Part shown: in pieces, positions 37,307-43,753 of the stretch | Position numbering within the stretch: the first letter of the stretch is position 1 | Layout: every line of letters begins with the position of its first letter | Source: Pinirhizobacter soli | Lineage (GTDB): Bacteria; Pseudomonadota; Gammaproteobacteria; Xanthomonadales; Rhodanobacteraceae | Assembly: GCF_015905305.1 (NCBI RefSeq) | Contig: NZ_JADZLQ010000002.1 | Location: 496,001-560,000 of the forward strand | DNA length: 64,000 nucleotides | Direction of reading: 5' to 3' | The notes under the pieces: model-generated | What the model saw: the letters and a program-made list of their open reading frames with translations, nothing else | Told to the model about the DNA's origin: nothing | The model's database searches: none | Made by a program: the position numbers and the translations under genes

Positions 37307-37319
37307 GTTACTTTATAAC
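37307..37319 (-). promoter_or_regulatory. Zur-like operator
   Basis: GTTACTTTATAAC is a near-palindrome with GTTA and TAAC ends, like the core of the enterobacterial Zur box (TGTTATAATATAACA). It lies just upstream of the MerC-like/CDF genes, and a Zur-type regulator gene is about 1 kb away. Candidate minus-strand promoter elements overlap it, so bound Zur would block transcription. Confidence 0.6.
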
Positions 37320-37394
37320 GCCCCTAACGCAAGCCTTTTTAACCCGGACATAAAACCGTCGGTTCTTGCGCCATCGAAAGTTCATTCGGACGTC

Positions 37395-37545
37395 TATACG
37401 TCTGTCAACCGATCCCACCCTGCCCCGTTCCCATGCATGGCCCACAAGCGGCCACCGTTCGCCGACGGCGTCATCCCCTCCCGACGCACCCTCCACGGCG
37501 GCGAACCCCACAGGGCGCGGCGTGATGCCGCGCCCTGTTTCTTTT
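37395..37545 (+). ncRNA. Candidate small RNA with C-rich loop and its own terminator
   Basis: This gene-free stretch folds into a series of hairpins on the plus strand: TGGCC/GGCCA (37438-37442, 37450-37454); an 8-bp stem GTTCGCCG/CGGCGAAC (37457-37464, 37499-37506) enclosing GCGTC/GACGC with the loop ATCCCCTCCC (37473-37482); and an 11-bp terminator stem (37511-37521, 37527-37537) followed by TTTCTTTT. A TATACG box at 37395-37400 could be the -10 element, giving an RNA of about 140 nt from near 37407; the -35 is weak. Unpaired CCCTCC motifs resemble the anti-Shine-Dalgarno loops of sX13-type RNAs of Xanthomonas. Confidence 0.55.
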
Positions 37546-37550
37546 GGTTA

Positions 37551-38132
37551 TCAGAACCAGCCAAATCCCTTGGCCATCATTCCTGCAAGGCCAAGCGCCG
37601 AGGCAATCAGGCTTCCGAAGAGCAGGTGGAAGTCTGAGCGCGCGTGGATGCGAACTTCATCGAACCGTGCGTCAACACGATCGAACTTCACATCAAACTT
37701 TGAATCGAGTTTTTCGATCTTTGCTTCGAACTTATCTAGCCGGCCATCGACCTTCGCTTCGAACTTGTTGAACCGATCGGCAACCTTGTTGAACCGGTCA
37801 TCGACCTTTGCTTCGAATTTATCGAATCGATCGTCGATCTTGTCGAACCGACCATCGACCTTCGCTTCGGACTTATCGAACCGACCATCGACCTTCGCTT
37901 CGGACTTATCGAACCGGTCATCGACCTTTGCTTCGGACTTATCGAACCGACTATCGACCTTGTCAAACCGGGCATTCATTTCAGCCCGGAAATCCCGAAA
38001 CTCCACCTTCTGCTCGTCGAGCCGCGCGGAGACGCTCTCAGTTACTACTTCAAGCCGGGTCACTCGCCTATCCAGCTGTACGATCTCGATGGGCGTGAAG
38101 ATGGATCGATGCGGTACTGAACCGTCGCTCAT
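37551..38132 (-). CDS. Membrane-anchored coiled-coil protein with 11- and 7-residue repeats
   Basis: A 193-residue protein. The middle is built of repeats RFDKSEAKVDG (11 residues) and RFDKVDS-like units (7 residues) in the order 7-11-11-11-7-11-7-11-11, which predicts a long coiled coil with hendecad segments. The last 25 residues (LLFGSLIASALGLAGMMAKG) form a C-terminal membrane anchor. The design recalls DUF1640-like and other bacterial tail-anchored coiled-coil proteins; the function is unknown. Repeats are also near-identical at DNA level (33-bp units near 37845-37910). The start at 38132 is the likeliest; an ORF upstream extends to 38243. Confidence 0.72.
   Translation of the reverse strand: MSDGSVPHRSIFTPIEIVQLDRRVTRLEVVTESVSARLDEQKVEFRDFRAEMNARFDKVDSRFDKSEAKVDDRFDKSEAKVDGRFDKSEAKVDGRFDKIDDRFDKFEAKVDDRFNKVADRFNKFEAKVDGRLDKFEAKIEKLDSKFDVKFDRVDARFDEVRIHARSDFHLLFGSLIASALGLAGMMAKGFGWF
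37840..37945 (-). repeat. Coding tandem repeat of 33 bp
   Basis: Three consecutive, nearly identical 33-bp units encode the hendecads of the coiled-coil protein; two adjacent copies are identical over most of their length. Such repeats can expand or contract, so the number may vary among strains. Confidence 0.7.
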
Positions 38133-38290
38133 GGGAATGACATCGTTTGGCACAAGGGTTCCATGCTGTTCATCGTGGTTACCGCCATGGCATGAGCGCC
38201 CCGGCACGAGATGATTATGCACGCACGAACCTATGCAGCACATTCAGAAAATGCGCCGAATCGATGCAGGAATTCCCCTACCCGTGCATT

Positions 38291-38327
38291 GTTTGCAAAG
38301 AACGCTCTAACGACAGTTCTTGCAAAC
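38291..38327 (-). terminator. Hairpin over the end of the zur gene
   Basis: GTTTGCAAAGAAC (38291-38303) pairs with GTTCTTGCAAAC (38316-38327) with one bulged base. It spans the stop codon of the zur gene. There is no T-run, so it may be a weak terminator or an mRNA-stabilising structure. Confidence 0.4.
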
Positions 38328-38780
38328 CCCATGTACTTCCACAGTCTGCCCCTGCGGCGTGAAACCGAAGGTGCGCGCCTGGGCTTCGATCAGTTCGGCC
38401 ACACGTGGATCACACACTTCCTGGGCACCGTCGCAGACGTCGCAGATCAGGAAAGGCACCTGATGCTGTTCGGCCGGATGGTGGCAGGCGACGTAGGCGT
38501 TGATCGACTCGAGCTTGTGGATGAAGCCGTTCTCGAGCAGGAAATCGAGCGCGCGGTACACGGTAGGCGGAGCTGCATTGCCGTGGGTGTCGCGAAGGCT
38601 ATCCAGCAGATCGTAGGCCTTCACCGGCTTTCCGGCACGCGCCACCAGCTGCAGGACCTCGCGCCGCAACGGCGTCAGCCGCAGGCCACGCTCGGTGCTG
38701 GCGGTTTCCACCGCACGCACGAAGCCGATGGCGTCGTCGTGGTGATGCTCGTGGTGGTTTTCGGAAGGCTTGGTGTTCAC
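38307..38780 (-). CDS. zur: Fur-family zinc uptake regulator Zur
   Basis: A 157-residue Fur-family repressor. It begins with a His-rich segment (HHEHHHDD), then a winged helix with GLRLTPLRREVLQLV and APPTVYRALDFLLENG. The C-terminal domain has a CxxC pair (LICDVCDGAQEV) and a second (GVCKNC) that hold structural zinc. The wording VYRALDFLLENGFIHKLES is Zur-like rather than Fur-like, and the neighbours (Zur-like operator, zinc exporter, MerC-like protein) agree. It follows the small membrane-protein gene by 3 bp and is probably co-transcribed with it. Confidence 0.88.
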   Translation of the reverse strand: MNTKPSENHHEHHHDDAIGFVRAVETASTERGLRLTPLRREVLQLVARAGKPVKAYDLLDSLRDTHGNAAPPTVYRALDFLLENGFIHKLESINAYVACHHPAEQHQVPFLICDVCDGAQEVCDPRVAELIEAQARTFGFTPQGQTVEVHGVCKNCR

Positions 38781-38783
38781 GGG

Positions 38784-39050
38784 TTACTCCTTGCGCCGAT
38801 CATACGCCGGGCGCGGCAACGGCGGCGGCAGTGGTTTTATCCGCCAGGCAAACCACCACCCGATGGGGCCCAAGGTGGCGCCCCAGACCGCGCCCAGCCA
38901 AGCCTGTCCACGGCGGTGGCCGATCCAGCCACCCACGGCCACGAAGGCCAGCGAAGACACCGTGAGCCAGAACCAGGGCACCATCGCCATCAGGTTGGCG
39001 AAGATGTGCATGAAGGCCCCCGGATCGTCAGGGTTCACGCCATGCATCAT
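38784..39050 (-). CDS. Small membrane protein upstream of zur, unknown function
   Basis: An 88-residue protein (95 if the TTG at 39071 is used) with two hydrophobic helices, VPWFWLTVSSLAFVAVGGWIG and AVWGATLGPIGWWFAWRI, and a short proline-rich basic tail. The family is not recognised. It is immediately upstream of zur with a 3-bp gap. The start is not settled; neither candidate has a strong ribosome-binding site. Confidence 0.65.
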   Translation of the reverse strand: MMHGVNPDDPGAFMHIFANLMAMVPWFWLTVSSLAFVAVGGWIGHRRGQAWLGAVWGATLGPIGWWFAWRIKPLPPPLPRPAYDRRKE

Positions 39051-39109
39051 CCGCGCAAAAAGCTCGTCCAAAGGCCGGCCTGGTCAGTCGCTAGAGGTTG
39101 AATATGGGG

Positions 39110-40513
39110 TCAGGCGCCGCTGCGGGCAATGGCGTCGTCGATGCGGGCCAGTGCCCCTTCCCTTCCGGCCAGGTACACCGTGTGCTCGATCGACGGCGAC
39201 ACCTGGGTGCCCGTCATGGCCACCCGAAGCGGCGCCGCCACCTTGCCCATGCCCAGCGCAAGCTTCGCCGCCACCGCCTCGACCACACCGTGGATCGCCT
39301 CGGGCGCCCACTCGGGCAGGGCCGCCAGGGCTTCGCGGGAAGCGTTCAGCACCGGCACCGCGGTGTCGTTGCGAAGGTGTTTTTCAACAGCCTTCGGATC
39401 CCACTCGGTGATAGGCGCATACCAGGTGCGTGCGCGCTCGGCCATTTCCTTAAGGGTTTGCACGCGGTCACGCAAGGCGACGATCACGTCCTTAGGTTTC
39501 GGCCCGGTGGACGGATCAATGCCCGCCTGCTGCAGATGCCACGTGAACTCCGCGGCGATATCGGCCGGGTTGTCGTTCTTGAGGTATTGCTGGTTCAGCC
39601 ACGAAAGCTTGGTGACGTCGAATCGCGAGGCAGCCTTGTTCACATCGGCGATGTCGAACAGTCTCGTCATTTCCTCGACGGAGAAAATCTCCTGGTCGCC
39701 GTGGGACCAGCCAAGGCGCACGAGGTAATTGAGCAACGCATGCGGCAGGAAGCCGTCGTCGCGGTACTGCATCACGCTTACCGCGCCGTGGCGCTTGGAA
39801 AGTTTCTGGCCATCGGGGCCCAGGATCATCGGCAGGTGCGCAAACTCCGGTACCGGCGCGCCCAGCGCGTGATACACGTTGATCTGGCGCGGTGTGTTGT
39901 TGACGTGGTCGTCGCCGCGGATCACCTCGGTGATGCCCATGTCGATGTCGTCCACCACCACGGCGAAGTTATAGGTGGGGAAACCATCGGAGCGGAAAAT
40001 CACGAAGTCGTCGAGCTCGGTGTTGCTCCACTCGATGCGGCCCTTGACCTTGTCGTCGAACACTACCGAGCCCTCCGAGGGGTTTCGGAAGCGGATCACC
40101 CGGTTCGGGTCGTCGCGGAGGGGTTCGGCGCGATCGCGGTAAAAGCCGTTGTAACGGGGCTTGAGGCCGGCCGCCATGGCCGCCTCGCGCATGGCTTCGA
40201 TCTCTTCCTTTGTCTCGTAGGCGTAATACGCCTTTCCCTCTGCCAGCAGTTTTTCCGCTACCTCGCGGTAACGGTCCATGCGATGGGTCTGGTAGATGGG
40301 GCCCTCGTCGTGGACCAGGCCCAGCCAGGCCATACCGTCGATGATGGCCTGTACCGCCTCGTCGGTGGAGCGCTCGCGGTCGGTATCCTCGATGCGCAGG
40401 ATGAAATCGCCGCCGCGGCGGCGTGCCTCCAGCCAGCAATACAGCGCCGTACGGGCGCCGCCGATGTGCAGGAATCCGGTGGGACTGGGGGCAAAACGGG
40501 TACGGACGGTCAT
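39110..40513 (-). CDS. gltX: Glutamate--tRNA ligase
   Basis: A 467-residue class I aminoacyl-tRNA synthetase that charges tRNA-Glu. The HIGH-type motif is in [16 protein letters not shown] and the KMSKS-type motif in [32 protein letters not shown] is the standard GltX block. Length is normal for the bacterial enzyme. The ATG at 40513 is the first codon before [12 protein letters not shown], as usual for the family. It is divergent from the glycosyltransferase gene. Confidence 0.97.
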   Translation of the reverse strand: MTVRTRFAPSPTGFLHIGGARTALYCWLEARRRGGDFILRIEDTDRERSTDEAVQAIIDGMAWLGLVHDEGPIYQTHRMDRYREVAEKLLAEGKAYYAYETKEEIEAMREAAMAAGLKPRYNGFYRDRAEPLRDDPNRVIRFRNPSEGSVVFDDKVKGRIEWSNTELDDFVIFRSDGFPTYNFAVVVDDIDMGITEVIRGDDHVNNTPRQINVYHALGAPVPEFAHLPMILGPDGQKLSKRHGAVSVMQYRDDGFLPHALLNYLVRLGWSHGDQEIFSVEEMTRLFDIADVNKAASRFDVTKLSWLNQQYLKNDNPADIAAEFTWHLQQAGIDPSTGPKPKDVIVALRDRVQTLKEMAERARTWYAPITEWDPKAVEKHLRNDTAVPVLNASREALAALPEWAPEAIHGVVEAVAAKLALGMGKVAAPLRVAMTGTQVSPSIEHTVYLAGREGALARIDDAIARSGA

Positions 40514-40643
40514 TACAGGGGCCGCAAAGCGAGGGTGACCGGCGATTTTAGCCGGTTCCGCGGTGTCTTGCGGCCGTCATGGACCCATCATCCCACTGCC
40601 ATGCAGACAACTAAGAATGGTTCAAGCCCGCAGGGAGTGCGCC

Positions 40644-41810
40644 ATGCGCATCGGCATCGTTACCGAGACCTACCCGCCGGAAGTCAACGGCGTGGCCTTG
40701 ACCGTCCATAGCCTGGCAGCCGGCATGGCCGCCCGCGGCCATGCGGTGGACCTGGTCCGACCCCGCCAGCCGGGCCACGCGCCCTTCGCCGACGAACCAG
40801 GCATCGAGGCACTGCAAACCCCGGGCGTGGGCCTGCCGCGCTACCCGGGCCTGCGTTTTGGCCTGCCTGTCACCGGCCGTCTGGTGGCGCGCTGGAAGCG
40901 CGACCGCCCGGATGCGGTTTACGTGGCCACCGAAGGCCCACTGGGCTGGGCCGCGATGCGCGCCGCGATTCGCCTGGGCATCCCGGTGGCGACCGGCTTT
41001 CACACCCGCTTCGACGCCTACGCCGGCCACTACGGCGTGAAATGGCTCACCCCGCTGGTGCGCAAACACCTGCGCCGCTTCCACAACCGCGCCCACGCCA
41101 CCCTGGTGCCTACCCGTGGACTGGCCGCGGAGCTCGAGGCCATGGGCATCGTCAATTCGCGCCTGCTGCGCCGCGCGGTGGATGTCGATCTGTTCCATCC
41201 CTCGCGCCGCGACGATGCACTACGCGCTTCCTGGGGTGCCGACGAAGACACCCTGGTGGTGCTGTACGTCGGCCGCATTGCCGCGGAGAAGAATTTGCCG
41301 CTCGCCCTGGCTTCCTTCGAGGCTGCCAAGGCACGCCACCCAAAGGCGCTCTACGTGTGGGTGGGCGATGGCCCGGAACGCGCCGCGCTGCAGGCGGCAC
41401 ATCCGGACTTTGTTTTCGCCGGCATGCGTAGCGGCGAAGACCTCGCCGCGCACTACGCCAGCGCCGATCTATTCGTTTTCCCCAGCCTGTCCGAAACGTT
41501 CGGCAATGTCGTGCTGGAAGCGCTGGCCGCCGGCGTGCCGGTGGTGGCCTACGACGAGGGCGCCGCGCGCGAGCACGTGGTCGATGGCGTGAATGGCGTG
41601 CGCATCGAAAGCGGCAACGAGAAAAGCTTCATCAACTGCGCCGCCTGCGTCGCCAGCGACCTGCGCCAGTTACATGCCATGGGCCGCGCCGCGCGGCACG
41701 GGGTTTCGTCGCTGGCGCCGGGCGCCGTGATCGCCGATTTCGAACGACTTCTGAAAAGCTTGGTCACGGAGCGCAGCCATGAGCACCATGCCACGTCCGC
41801 AACGGCTTGA
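40644..41810 (+). CDS. Glycosyltransferase family 4 (GT-B) enzyme
   Basis: A 388-residue GT-B enzyme, probably a lipid or polysaccharide hexosyltransferase at the cytoplasmic face of the membrane. The N-terminal acceptor domain begins RIGIVTETYPPEVNGVALTV, the C-terminal donor domain contains VLYVGRIAAEKNLPLAL and the EX7E motif in FPSLSETFGNVVLEALAAGVP. It resembles the mannosyl- and sulfoquinovosyl-transferase-like subgroup common next to PAP2 genes. The ATG at 40644 has GGGAG 7 bases upstream. It overlaps the PAP2 gene by 32 bp, so the two are coupled. Confidence 0.9.
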   Translation: MRIGIVTETYPPEVNGVALTVHSLAAGMAARGHAVDLVRPRQPGHAPFADEPGIEALQTPGVGLPRYPGLRFGLPVTGRLVARWKRDRPDAVYVATEGPLGWAAMRAAIRLGIPVATGFHTRFDAYAGHYGVKWLTPLVRKHLRRFHNRAHATLVPTRGLAAELEAMGIVNSRLLRRAVDVDLFHPSRRDDALRASWGADEDTLVVLYVGRIAAEKNLPLALASFEAAKARHPKALYVWVGDGPERAALQAAHPDFVFAGMRSGEDLAAHYASADLFVFPSLSETFGNVVLEALAAGVPVVAYDEGAAREHVVDGVNGVRIESGNEKSFINCAACVASDLRQLHAMGRAARHGVSSLAPGAVIADFERLLKSLVTERSHEHHATSATA

Positions 41811-42303
41811 CCGCCGCGTTACCCTCGCCGCCAACCGCTGGGGCACGCGCAGCACCGTGGGTGCCTTCTTCGGCGTGATAAGCCGGCTGGGCGATGGCAT
41901 CTTCTGGTACGCCGTGATCGCCATCCTGGCCGTGGCCGGCGGTTGGCGCGGCATGCAGGCGGCGGGCCAGATGCTGCTCACCGGCCTGATCGCCCTGCAG
42001 CTCTACCGAGTGCTTAAGCGCTGGACGCGCCGCCCCCGCCCCTTCCGCAACTGCCCGGGCGTGATCGCGCATATTCCGCCACTGGATGAATTCAGCTTTC
42101 CCTCGGGCCACACGCTGCAGGCGGTGAGCTTCACCGTGGTGGCCGTGCACTATTTCCCCGTGCTGGCGCCGTTGCTGATCGGTTTCACGGCGCTGGTGGG
42201 AGCTTCGCGGGTGATCTTAGGGTTGCACTATCCGTCGGATGTGATCGCCGCGACGGCGATTGGTTTGGCACTGGGCAATGCGTCGCTGCTGGCGATGAGC
42301 TAA
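41779..42303 (+). CDS. PAP2-family membrane phosphatase
   Basis: A 174-residue integral membrane phosphatase of the PAP2 family, acting on lipid phosphates such as phosphatidate or undecaprenyl pyrophosphate. The three catalytic motifs are visible: KRWTRRPRP (K-x6-RP), FPSGH (PSGH) and SRVILGLHYPSD (SR-x5-H-x3-D). About five membrane helices surround them. The start overlaps the preceding glycosyltransferase by 32 bp in another frame, pointing to joint lipid-linked glycan or glycolipid metabolism. Confidence 0.9.
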   Translation: MSTMPRPQRLDRRVTLAANRWGTRSTVGAFFGVISRLGDGIFWYAVIAILAVAGGWRGMQAAGQMLLTGLIALQLYRVLKRWTRRPRPFRNCPGVIAHIPPLDEFSFPSGHTLQAVSFTVVAVHYFPVLAPLLIGFTALVGASRVILGLHYPSDVIAATAIGLALGNASLLAMS

Positions 42304-42353
42304 GACACGAAGTCGTCCCTCGATCGGGGTGAGCACATCGTAAGCAAGGTGAC

Positions 42354-42434
42354 GCAAACCCTTGTCGCGGCATATCCCATGCCGGGTTATCCACAGGCTT
42401 TCCCAATGACTGTCCCCATCGGGCGTGGATAACC
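42354..42434 (+). repeat. Intergenic inverted repeat with DnaA-box arms, copy A
   Basis: Perfect 10-bp arms GGTTATCCAC (42385-42394) and GTGGATAACC (42425-42434) enclose 30 bases. The left arm contains a perfect DnaA box TTATCCACA. A leading box GCAAACCCTTGTC (42354-42366) lies 31 bp before the left arm, and a small hairpin (GGCAT/ATGCC) lies between. Copies B and C near 55.1 kb share this layout. Confidence 0.65.
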
Positions 42435-42552
42435 GCCGAGCAAAAATTGAGCATGCTTCCATCGCAATCCACTGGCAACTTTCCGACCAGCCCGATGGAA
42501 CTGCGTGCCGGCTTCGTGGAACATGTTCGCGTTGTCAGTGCATCGACAACCG

Positions 42553-42688
42553 GGTTTGAGACACCCGCGAAAGAGAGAAGAATCGGGTACCGCAGGCGTG
42601 CCTGCGGTACCCGAGGTTTACCGCGCCATTTTGGCGGGCAGCCAGGCGGACGCAAGTCCGACCGTTTTCTCTTTCACGGGTCTCAACC
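42553..42688. repeat. Possible MITE/REP-like element
   Basis: The ends are imperfect inverted repeats: 42553-42579 (GGTTTGAGAC...GAAAGAGAGAA) and 42665-42688 (TTTTCTCTTTCACGGGTCTC plus AACC). Inside is a palindrome of two 13-bp perfect arms with a 2-base centre (42585-42612) and a CGCCATTTTGGCG hairpin (42623-42635). No ORF is inside. It looks like a non-autonomous mobile or REP-type element; the copy number is unknown. Confidence 0.45.
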
Positions 42689-42847
42689 TGGCTAGCCCGC
42701 CACCTTCCCCATGTCGATCCGACGGTGGCGTATTCCCCTGGCGAGCCCTGCCGGGCGGATGAACGCAGCGGATGAGTCGAAGCATCCCTGCCATCTACCA
42801 CGTGAAAGCCCCATGACCCGGTCGCGCGGGAGTAGAAAGCCCGCCTC

Positions 42848-42868
42848 GTTCATCCGCCTGGATCCGTC
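42848..42868 (+). repeat. Left copy of a 21-bp direct repeat flanking the 8-kb block
   Basis: GTTCATCCGCCTGGATCCGT plus a final C; it differs by one base from 50782-50802. The block between the copies holds four genes of lower GC content. It could be an insertion footprint or attachment-like site. Confidence 0.5.
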
Positions 42869-42885
42869 GGTCGCTAGTCGAACAG

Positions 42886-43719
42886 CTAGCCAGCCGGGGA
42901 GAGTCTCTCCAGAAAATCCATCTCCAATTCGCCTTCATAAGTTTCAGCGCCGACCTTCAATGCTTCCTTCACGCGCGCTTGCGACACCTCGCTGGCCACA
43001 CTCAAATCGGATTCATGGGCTTCCACCAGAAGGCCCTCCGCCAAAGAGCCAAATGCTCCAATATCCACGGCCGCCTTGACGTGAGCGAGGGTGTGCGCAG
43101 GAAATGAGGCGATACGGCGAGCCAGTTTCTCGACAAAGGGCGTCAACTCATCCGCCGGCAATGCTCGATTGATATAGCCGTAAAGCTCTGCCAGCTCCGC
43201 GGAGAAATCATTGCAACTCAGGAGCACCTCCAGCGCGCGTGCGCGCCCCATGACCCGTGGCAATCGTTGCGTAGCCCCGCCGCCCGGAACAAGTCCAACC
43301 GCAACCTCCGGATGGCCAAAGATCGCCTTGCCTAAGGCAGCAAAGCACATGTCCGCAGCCAGTGCGATCTCACTCCCACCGCCCCGGCACCGTCCTTCGA
43401 CTTTGGCGATGGTCACCTTGGGCATGTTCCTGAACCGCTCGCCGATCATCTGTGTAAGACGAAAGCTGCGCGTATGCGACACCAATTTCGAAGCGGCGCC
43501 AACCCGGCCCAAACCGGAGTGGGCAATGAAGAAATCAGGCAGAGCGCTCTGCAAGACGATGACCCGGACGCTCTCGTCGGTTTCGAGCTCCCTGCCGAGC
43601 CTGTCTAATTCCGGCGACAGAACTTCATCAAGAAGATTGATCGGCGGGTGATTGATGCTGACAAACGCGACTCCAGAATCAAAGGCGAACTGGAAACATT
43701 TGTAGTCGGTGTATGGCAT
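42886..43719 (-). CDS. Enoyl-CoA hydratase/isomerase (crotonase) family protein
   Basis: A 277-residue crotonase-fold protein acting on an acyl-CoA or related compound. Oxyanion-hole glycines lie in VEGRCRGGGSEIALAADMCFA and the second signature is HPEVAVGLVPGGGATQRLPR. The N-terminal FVSINHPPINLLD is family-typical. Substituted residues around the first motif (CRGGGSE) mean hydratase activity should not be assumed. It lies 34 bp downstream of the FAD/Fe-S dehydrogenase gene on the same strand as the last gene of that operon. Confidence 0.85.
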   Translation of the reverse strand: MPYTDYKCFQFAFDSGVAFVSINHPPINLLDEVLSPELDRLGRELETDESVRVIVLQSALPDFFIAHSGLGRVGAASKLVSHTRSFRLTQMIGERFRNMPKVTIAKVEGRCRGGGSEIALAADMCFAALGKAIFGHPEVAVGLVPGGGATQRLPRVMGRARALEVLLSCNDFSAELAELYGYINRALPADELTPFVEKLARRIASFPAHTLAHVKAAVDIGAFGSLAEGLLVEAHESDLSVASEVSQARVKEALKVGAETYEGELEMDFLERLSPAG

Positions 43720-43753
43720 GGGACGCTTCCTTTTCGATGGTCGCTCGTCAGCG

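Larger units (their letters stand above)
42304..42885. other. 582-bp gene-free stretch with repeats and hairpins
   Basis: No convincing gene is seen on either strand. It holds a DnaA-box inverted repeat (42354-42434), a 136-bp element with imperfect inverted ends and a 28-bp internal palindrome (42553-42688), an inverted copy of GCGTTCATCCGCC at 42754-42766, a small hairpin GCGGG/CCCGC near 42826-42843 and one copy of the 21-bp direct repeat (42848-42868). It forms the left border of a lower-GC block. Confidence 0.65.

Noticed and set aside
37700-37975. CRISPR-like array of 33-bp repeats
   Set aside because: Units are directly adjacent without unique spacers and encode regular coiled-coil hendecads in frame.
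37366-38214. Plus-strand ORF with Ser/Asn/Phe repeats
   Set aside because: It is the complement of the hendecad-repeat gene; its repeats mirror that gene's codons, and its first part overlaps the candidate sRNA.
39098-40711. Plus-strand ORF of 537 codons opposite gltX
   Set aside because: It is fully antisense to glutamyl-tRNA synthetase and lacks a ribosome-binding site or recognisable domain.
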